DNA from: Cladopsammia gracilis
Taxonomy: Eukaryota > Cnidaria > Anthozoa > Scleractinia > Dendrophylliidae
Reading direction: 5' to 3'
Assembly (NCBI GenBank): GCA_022457155.1
Contig: JAJGOT010000047.1
Coordinates: 969,001-1,033,000, forward strand
DNA: 64,000 bases
Shown: positions 56,221 through 64,000 of the stretch, in pieces
How the letters are laid out: every line of letters begins with the position of its first letter
Position numbering within the stretch: position 1 is the first letter of the stretch
Made by a program: the position numbers and the translations under genes
The notes under the pieces: model-generated
What the model was told of the DNA's origin: nothing
Seen by the model: the letters and a program-made list of their open reading frames with translations, nothing else
The model's database searches: none

Positions 56221-58495
56221 AAGGAAAAAAAATGAGAGAGTATTGAGAATTCAATGATATTTGAATGTGATGACAGTTTCATGTTTGAGGTCTCACCGAT
56301 GTGTCTCACCTACAATCTCAAGTTCCAGGATGTTGCGAGCGGAATGGCACGACTCCATTAGTCGCGAGTTTTTATCTCGGGACGATCAGGATGAGAAACG
56401 CGAATTTTACCGCCCGATCAAATAGCGAGTGGGAAAGTGGACCTTCCGAGGTGGGGCTGGAGACAATAAGTGGATAAGACTCCAGAATTAAGTAGATGTA
56501 AAGCAAGGACCGGTGTTGTCACATGAGAAATATTTTTTCTTTCACGATTGTATAAGGCAATAAACGCGGGGCGTTAGAATAGGTTGTTTGTTGACATACT
56601 GGGGTGTTAAAGGGGCCGATCTAGAATTAGCGAAGCAAAATGGGGGAACCAGTACAGTAAATATATGGCGAAAGGGTGACGTAAATATTTAAAATGCTTA
56701 TATATTTCCTCAGATCCACCCCCATGCTCTCCCTTTGAACCGCGAGTGCTGTAAGTTTTCTTTTTCCCTATTGTACCTTCTGCCTGTAGTCACAGGGAGT
56801 CGAGAGTCTTGAAACCAGGGTACCTCAAAACCCTCCCGGTCATACTGGGTCTAGACTGTCCTCTCTCTGCTGACTTCTACGGGGTTTTTTTTTTTCACAC
56901 GCGTATTTCGCCTTTTTTTTTTTTTTTTGGTCTTTGTTTTTTCTCTTCATGCGATACACTGGTCATGGGAAAAGCATGACGATTTAATACCTCCATCAAT
57001 AATGCCGGTGATTGCACAAATGCGACTCAGTGGGTCAATACTGGGCGAAACCCCGTATGGGTCAGCGGTTGGAGGGCAGGAAATGACCGGCTTGAAAATG
57101 GCTCGACTAGTAGAAAAATAGGTACGCAATGCGTACAGAAGCGACGACGAGTTTCAACTTGGTGTTAAATCAATAGGTCTGGGATGCTCTGATAAAATCA
57201 GTGAATCACTCGATTTAAATGCGAAGTTCCACTAGAAAAGGGTCGGTGTGAAATGCAAATTTCGGCGTCTTTCAGTCAGTGTATGCTGTTGACCAGAGCA
57301 TCCTATAAATGAAATTTGCTTTAAAAAGCTCATCGCCCCAGCAAATAATATCAGAAGTAGCCAAGGACTTGTAATAGAACTTTCATTGGTACAATGACGT
57401 TTTTTCCAAACATTTTCAATTTTTCTACTAATGGTCGTAGGAATAACGTATGTTTGTCAGTTGTTGATTCTTTTATATTGGATTGAAAGCTGAAGGTGAG
57501 AATGGCCAGGTCAGGCCCCGGGCTAAGCCCTTTTTATACCAGAACCTCCTGTTGAAGACCCAGTAGTGACCATTATGTAGTCTCGATCCTGTGTTCAAAT
57601 AAATAACAATAACAGAGGCGCGTGGAGCGTAATGGTCATTACTGGCTGACACCAATAATCGTGATATGCATGAGAAATATATCACACAATTGTGGTTGCT
57701 GCATTGGTGATAGCACATTTTATTTAAACCATATTGCACAAACTTGTGCGCAAAATCAAAACAATTCATCGTTTTTCCTTCATATTTGTGACATATTTGG
57801 TTGGTATAATTTTATGCTGATCAGGCTTAATATATGTCACACACCTGTTAAGCACAGGTAACATTTTCATTTTCTGAGTTAGTTTCACCTGTGTGCAATT
57901 ATTCAATATTTGTACATTTTGCAAGTTACATGATAATCAGCCCATTGTTGTCCGGACGGCTGTTTTCCTGATAAATTTCCTTACAGCCTTATTATGACGT
58001 GTTAATACAGGCAGCACAATTTGAACTGTACAATGTACATCGTTAAAACTGTTACAATGCTAAATGACAACAACTGGAAATTGTTTCCATGTTTGTGCTT
58101 CACAAATTGAAAAGACTTTGTCAGCTCTGATTATTATTGGTAGTTTGACATCTTGTGGTTTCATTAATGCACATACAGCAGGTCACCAGTTTCTTCAGCA
58201 CTTGAGACTTTTCATCATGGTTACCAGCATTAGTTGATGTGCTTAATGTTTGCAGATGCATTGACTGGAGGTGATTGAGTCCCTTTAAAAGAAAATAAAT
58301 GAAGTACCTCGAGATTCAGTTCATTTTTTAAGTGTTATGTCATACTAAAGTTTAAAATCAAAATGGCTTTATGGGGACTTAAAAGAGGAATTAAAGTGCT
58401 TCATTTAGAGATACAATGGATGGTGAAGAATTCAATTTGGGAACTGAGAGATTTCATTTTATGTATAGAAAAAACTATTACATGTGGCTGGTCAC
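56221..58495. other. No gene recognised
   Basis: Spacer with poly-T runs at 56886-56930 and short open frames only. Confidence 0.5.
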
Positions 58496-58498
58496 ATT

Positions 58499-58560
58499 TA
58501 GGGATGGACCATTCTATTTTTGAGGGGGAGGTTGGGCAATTCCTGTAATGGTAAATGACA
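58499..58560. mobile_element. Solo end of the Harbinger-like MITE family
   Basis: TTAGGGATGGACCATTC followed by a G-rich stretch matches the left terminus of the copies at 19945 and 36009, but no matching right end follows within 1 kb. It is a truncated copy. Confidence 0.5.
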
Positions 58561-59231
58561 ATCTCTTATATGAGACATATGTAATCTCGGAGACAGCAAC
58601 AAATAGTCCTTTCCTGCAAACTTACATAAATGGGAATAAAGTGAATTACCAAGCAACAATATTTCATCTAAATTGTTTCTAATCCAAGTCGATGCATTCG
58701 TTCTAAAATTGTAAACAACGGCCGTCAAGCACATACATGTAGCTACACACTGTTTACTACAATTAATTACAAACAGCGAGACATTGCCCTGATGAAAATG
58801 CTCATTTAGACCTAAAAAAAAATAAACCGGTATAATATATGCTACATGTATTCCCAAAGGCAGTCTATTGTTTTCTGTATTGTTCTCTTTTATAATAGCG
58901 CGTATGCATAATTAATGTATGGGGTTTTACTGAAATCTTGCCCTATATTGCATCAAAGATACCATAACTGTATACACAATATGCTGGTATGATGCCTCAC
59001 CTTTATTAATAGCTTGAATCCGAGATAAACTGTTTAATTTACTTCTCTTCCTTCGATACAATGAAGTTGCTCCGATATTCTGTACACAACTTATCGTGAA
59101 CCACCGCACACTACAGCTCTCGTAGGATACTCAGTTGTAAGTAAAGTTCAGTAAATCGATGCTATTTCTGGCCTTCAGTTCTGACAAGTTCTTTCTGAGA
59201 CAGGCAAAGATCGGGACGTTCCATTTTTAAA
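58561..59231. other. No gene recognised
   Basis: AT-rich spacer; nothing supported. Confidence 0.5.
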
Positions 59232-59630
59232 CCGACCCCCCCTTATGGATGAGCGGATTCCTACCAGTCGAGTATGGACAAATAACTGATTCCTACCAGT
59301 CCAGTATGGACAAATAACTGATTCCTACCAGTCCAGTATGGACAAAAAACTGATTCCTGCCAGTCGACAATGGACAAATAACTGATTCCTACCAGTCGAG
59401 TATGGATAAATAACTGATTCCTACCAGTCGGGTATGGACAAATAATGATTCCTACCAGTTGAGTATGGACAAATAACTGATTCCTACCAGTTGTATTCGT
59501 CTACAAGCAGATTCCTACAGGTCTGTTAATAAAAAAGTACAGATTCCTACCGGTCTTGGAAAAAATAGTGCAGATTCCTACCAGTCATCTGAAAAGTTTC
59601 CCAAAACCCTCATCCATAAGGGGGGATCGG
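59232..59630. mobile_element. MITE with an internal 31-bp minisatellite
   Basis: Termini CCGACCCCCCCTTATGGATG and CATCCATAAGGGGGGATCGG are inverted with few mismatches. The whole inside is about ten units of GATTCCTACCAGTCGAGTAT then GGACAAATAACT. It sits at the left edge of dispersed repeat A. Confidence 0.8.
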
Positions 59631-61085
59631 ATTATAGCGGAGCTATCGCCGGGCCGAAGGCCCGGCTGCGCAGCTCCATACTCATAGAACCGATGCCCGC
59701 ATTTTTCATGGTCATGGCTAGCGGAATGTTTCGCGGGCGCGTGTGTGTGCCGCACGCGCCCGTGTTGGGCAATTTTGAAACCAAAGCGAGGCTGTGTTTT
59801 TCGCGAGGCTACATGGCCAATGTGACGTGAGCTCGGTAAACACGTCAGTTGGAGCTGTGTTTAGCGGAGAAAACCGTTTTAAAGTATTTCCCTGCATTTT
59901 TTCGCGGTTTGCTACTCAAGACAGGTTTCACATTTTTCAAACAGTGGTCAAGACCGCATTTGAGGCTGCGTAGCTCTGCAAATCAAGCGTTTTTGGAGGA
60001 ATATAGAGCTAAGTGCTTATTTTTAAACGTGATTTCGTTTTAAATTGAAGCTAGTAGCTCGTCGAAGCATTTGTTTACAACTAAACTCTTTTGAGTTTAA
60101 TTATTGTGCTTCCGACCTTTTCGCCTTAGTTTAAAAGCTTAATATCATTAGTTTACTGTTCTATATTGTGCAATTTTTTAGGTTATATGTTGGCTACACA
60201 GCCGTCAGCTCGGTAAACACTTTAAAAGTTGGATCTTTCGCAGTGTTTAGCGGAGCAGTAAAGTCGTTATTTCTCCGCATTTTTTCGTGGTTTGCTACTC
60301 AAGACAGGGATAATTAATTAATTAAGGGATGCTCAGAAGCCGCTTCAGTGGAAAAAGAGGAACTTTCAGGGATAAAATCTTGCTTCGAGGAACTCTCATA
60401 CGTTTTTATCAATGCAGGAGCAATGCGGGAAGATGTCTTGTTTTTATTACGGATTTCAGAACCGAAGAAGCGGAGTTTTAACGAATTTCCAAGCGGTCCA
60501 GTGACTTAAAGGTAAAATAAATCACATTTTACGATGGGAATTTATGTTGATATCAATTTTTGATTGACTTTTCCTTTGTGTTCTCTTAAATTTTGGAGAC
60601 ATGTTTATGAAACGTGCTCAAATTAAGTCGTGTTTGTTATCTTGAATTTCATCGAGGACAGCTCTGCCTTGATGCGCTATTAATGGTATACGTGTTTTTA
60701 AACATAAACTAATGGAGATTTGAATAACATTTTTCGAAAGAAGATTGTGTTGTCCATTTTTATGTGTTTGTTCATTCATTACATGGATTGAAAAGCGATT
60801 TTATGTAAACAAAACAAGACTTAGATTTTCTGTCAGGCTTCACTCGCGTCGCCTTATGCAAATATGTTTGTGTATTTTTGCAATTTTGATTTCCAAATCA
60901 GTTTCTCGGGCAATTTTTGACAAACAAAAACTGTATTTTATTCGGAAAGTAGTTGTACTAGTTATTCTAGACAGAGAAAAGTTGTTTTTGTGAACTTTGT
61001 ACTGTGTAGACTGTCGGGTAATACTGTTTTTTGAGAATTGCTAAAATTGAAAAATAGCCCGGTCGTCAATCTTAATCCTTTCATC
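59631..61085. repeat. Dispersed repeat family A, copy 2 (composite)
   Basis: The GCCGGGCCGAAGGCCCGGC hairpin, TTTCGCGGGCGCG, TTTGCTACTCAAGACAGG (twice, near 59910 and 60290) and CTTATGCAAATATGTTTGTG follow the order of the copy at 28335-29550. The duplicated middle shows two subfamily pieces joined. It ends near AATAGCCCGGTCGTCAA. Confidence 0.75.
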
Positions 61086-61302
61086 TTAGTTAAGTTTCAC
61101 CTTAGTTAAGCTTGTTCCTTTTCTCTAGCTCATTTCGATTTTTACCGTAATTTGTACTTGCAATAACCTGTTAATTTAACATTGCAAACCGAATTTTTGA
61201 ACAAACTTGCAAACAGATTAAGTGAGAGCGAAATTTTATCCTGCGAATGATTTTTATCGTTGGCTGAAATAATACCCACGCAATGCGTGGACTTTTTTCA
61301 GG

Positions 61303-62520
61303 GAAAACCCCCAGTTCAGACGGATTACCTCAAGAATTTTACGCTAAATTCTGGGATCTTTTAGGCCCTATTCTGTTCGAAATTATAAATATAGTTTGGA
61401 AAATAATTCTGTCAGTGATTCAATGGAAGGAAGCGTGACTAGATTACTTTACAAGAAAGATGATAAGAAAAACCTCAAAAATTGGTGGCCCGGCCATTTC
61501 GCTACTCAATGTGTTGATTACAAAATTTGTTCAAAAGCTCTAACAGACTTTCAAAAGTGTTACCCTCGATTATGTCAAGAAGATCAAACTTGTTCGGTCC
61601 CAGGTAGGACGATTTTTGAGAATTTATTTCTCTTGTGTGACACTCTAGATTATATAAATATTACCAAGTATCTTGCTGAATATTGATCAAGAGAAAGCCT
61701 TTGACAGGGTGGAAAAACATTGGTAAACTTTTTACCAATGTTTTAAACCGTTTTGCATTTTGCCCTAATTTCCAGCGTCGATTTCTACATTTAATGGTTT
61801 TTTGACTAAAGAAATTCCACTCGAGTGGGGGGTGAGGCAGGGAGATCCCCGGTCTCCACTTTTGTACGTTTTATGCGCAGACGTTTTGGCTACCAGTATA
61901 AGAAAGGATGATACTATTGAAGGTTTTCTCTTTCCAGAAGCCTGAGGAAAGCGTTTTAAAATTCACCAATGAATGCGGATGACTCCACATGTTTTATAAA
62001 CGATATTTTTTCTCTAGACAAATTGTTTAGTTTACTAAACAAATACCAGACAGGTACAGGGACTAAATTAAATGTGGCAAAGAGTACAGAAGCCATAAAC
62101 TTAGGAGCTTGGTGCTCACGTCCGGACACTCCTTATGGCCTGACGTGGGTGTCAAGAATGCGAATCTTGGGTGTCTGGTTTAGCAATGGTACTGCAAATG
62201 TGGAACCAGATAACTGGTTACCACGCCTTTCCAAGCTAGATTAAAATTTGAACCTGTGGAAGGGTGTGGGGTGTTTTCACTCCCACCCTATCGGCACTAC
62301 TCAATACTAGGTTTTTAGTCAATGTTAAGACTATTTTCTTTTACCTAATGGACTTCTGCTGACGACGAGAATGACATGCGAGCACGCTTTTTCATTAAGA
62401 CCTTACTTTATGGTATATGGGTTTTTCGAAACAAAGCAACTTTTCACAATGGCACCGAGAACTCTCGGGCCACTGTAAGGGACATAAGGAATGACATCAC
62501 AACACAGTTGCAAATTGACC
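61303..62520 (+). pseudogene. Second decayed L1/Tx1-type LINE
   Basis: In three frames the reverse transcriptase motifs appear in order: SSDGLPQEFYAKFWDLLGPI, KNLKNW, DQTCSVPGR-like CSVPGRTIFENLFL, NIDQEKAFDRVEKHW, EWGVRQGDPRSPLLYVLCAD, then NADDSTCFINDIFSLDKLF and RMRILGVWFSNGTANVEPDN. A later piece, RFFIKTLLYGIWVFRNKATF, is the element's C-terminal region after an internal deletion. Several frameshifts and stops make it inactive. Confidence 0.85.
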
Positions 62521-62985
62521 GGGGGGAGGGGTACTTTGCACATTTTTGGGCGGGGGTGTGCCGCTGGGACTCTGAGACCCTTAACCTATACTATACCATT
62601 TTAGCTGCATTTTGCAACCCTATTCTAGACTAAACACCGAAAAATCCTACCCTATCCTAGACCTTTTCTAGACTCGCTCTTTTGCAGAAACTCGTTCACT
62701 ATCACAGTCTAAGGTACCAGGGGTCAGTAAAAATGTCGTACAACACACCTTACCGATTATTAAATGCCATGCATTTGCCAGTAAACCTCGTCTAGTGTCT
62801 CTTGTCTAAATTCTTCATGCAACTGATCAGTTTTGCAGAAAATGATACCCTATTCTAGACCAAAAATCTCTGATTACTATACCCTATCCCAGACTAAACT
62901 GTCTGAAAACCATACCCTTCACAGCGGCACATACCTATATAGCTCATATATGGGAGCACCCCCCCCCCCCCCCCCCCAACGCGAA
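62518..62985. repeat. Long copy of the GTGTGCCGCTGGGACTCTG repeat
   Basis: It starts GGGGGGAGGGGTACTTTGCA and ends near ATATGGGAGCACCCCCCC, with CCCTATTCTAGAC words in between. It shares segments with 11429-11640 and 12150-12375 and seems to be the most complete copy. Confidence 0.65.
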
Positions 62986-63356
62986 CAGAAATTTTCTGCT
63001 TTGTGGTGTCATCCGAATATTTGTGGAATACAACAGTCAAAGCTTGTGACTAATAATTTAGGTACTGGCAACTCATCATTCATTACCAGAAATGACTAAA
63101 GTAATCATGTGCAAACCAGAAAGGACTTTCAAGTGGACCAAACGACCGGAAATGAATTTTATAAATAATCCCTTATGGACTAGACTTTCAAGTGACTGTA
63201 AACCGGAACTGACCTTGTATTATTGTAACCGGAAATGGCTAGCTTTAACTCAGGATGCCTTGTAACCGGAAATGACTAGCCTCTCAGGATAATATTGTAA
63301 ACTTTAGGGATTTGTTATTGATAAATAAAACATTTTAAAAGAAAAAAAAAATTTTG
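62986..63356. other. Short direct repeats, no gene
   Basis: CCGGAAATG and GGACTTTCAAGTG recur between 63110 and 63290 (about five AACCGGAAATGACT-like words), a small degenerate tandem repeat. Confidence 0.4.
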
Positions 63357-63668
63357 TTGTGTTTAGCGGAGAAAACGGTTTGCAAAATCATTTTTCCCTG
63401 CTTTTTTTTGCGGTTTGCTACTCAAGAGAGGTTTCACATTTCTCAAACAGTGTGCTTTTGTGGAATTTGCACAGTCTAAATGTAATGTGCAGACGGTCGT
63501 GTAATAAGCTTACTGTTTTTGAGAATTGCTAAAATTGAAAAATAGCCTGGTCGTCAAGCGTAATTCTAATTTTTCTTGTGCTTCCGACCTTTCACCTAAG
63601 TTAAGCTTATCAACATCGTTTCTGTTCAGAGAGCTCCGCTGTTAGGCTAAGCCTATCTATATATATTA
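63357..63668. repeat. Dispersed repeat family A, copy 3 (partial)
   Basis: GTGTTTAGCGGAGAAAAC, TTTGCTACTCAAGAGAGG, AATAGCCTGGTCGTCAA and a final CTATCTATATATATTA match copies 1 and 2, but the middle is deleted. Confidence 0.75.
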
Positions 63669-64000
63669 AATGGAACGTCCCATCCGCTCCGAAAGTTCAG
63701 CGCCCAGACAGACTCGATAATTTAGTGTAGACCTTTTGTCTATCGCGAGTGCGAGTATGTACTGCTGATGTATGTATTTCACTTCGTGTCTGTTTGTTTG
63801 CAAGTGAGCGCAAATATATTCACGATAAATAAAGCACGGCGGTGTAAAATTTGAAACAGACAAACAAACCTTTTCTCCACACTTCAAAACAAAATGGCGG
63901 AGCAAAGACGAGGTGGTCACGTGACTTTATCTTCCATGGCTAGTTCCCAATGTTTCTCGGGTGTAATCCGGACACCACGGCACGACGGCAATAACCCGAT

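Noticed and set aside
63885..63950. ATG-led frame MAEQRRGGHVTLSSMA
   Set aside because: Only 16 codons before a stop and no donor site; a promoter or first exon cannot be supported.

Overview
The window is eukaryotic. Genes are split by GT-AG introns, about 1% of the bases code for host protein, and the rest is AT-rich DNA full of microsatellites, minisatellites and mobile elements. The mix (TKL-type kinase, class A receptors nested in a large intron, acid sphingomyelinase-like phosphodiesterase, L1/Tx1-type LINEs, a Penelope-like element, a tRNA-derived SINE and many short inverted-repeat elements) best fits a cnidarian, probably a stony coral or sea anemone. That placement is inference from gene content; no species marker was found.

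Layout. 1-3029: palindromic repeats and microsatellites. 3030-7304: an apparently complete hAT DNA transposon, with CAGGG-type terminal inverted repeats and a four-exon transposase open throughout. 7305-10179: a 213-bp tandem duplication and unassigned sequence. 10180-14562: a TKL-type protein kinase gene (six exons found, N-terminus missing) ending in a proline-rich repeat domain, with decayed repeat units downstream. 15700-20205: a run of short elements (piggyBac-like, nested MITEs, a 72-bp minisatellite, a Harbinger-like MITE). 20703-42845: an SMPDL3/acid sphingomyelinase-like gene in seven coding exons. Its second intron holds a 2-kb fold-back element. Its 13.7-kb fifth intron holds a complete class A GPCR gene (32643-34192) on the same strand and an inverted, broken copy of it (39161-38141). 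43286-47927: a decayed L1/Tx1-type LINE, a SINE fragment, a Penelope-like fragment and a long palindrome. 49459-47981: a three-exon minus-strand gene for a small protein whose C-terminal half resembles Tse2-type ADP-ribosyltransferase effector domains. 49559-51420: a diverged tandem duplication with relics resembling that gene's first exon. 51600-64000: mostly repeats, with a second decayed L1/Tx1-type LINE.

Five loci are assembled from separate exons with compatible splice phases: hAT transposase (883 aa), kinase (463 aa seen), SMPDL3-like (474 aa), GPCR (350 aa) and the ART-like protein (198 aa). No operon-like or CRISPR structure exists. The most novel candidate is the ART-like gene with its decayed neighbours. 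Also notable are the altered metal-ligand motif in the SMPDL3-like enzyme, the intact hAT element, and several MITEs whose insertion history can be read from target duplications or an empty site. All family assignments come from reading motifs by eye; no searches were run.
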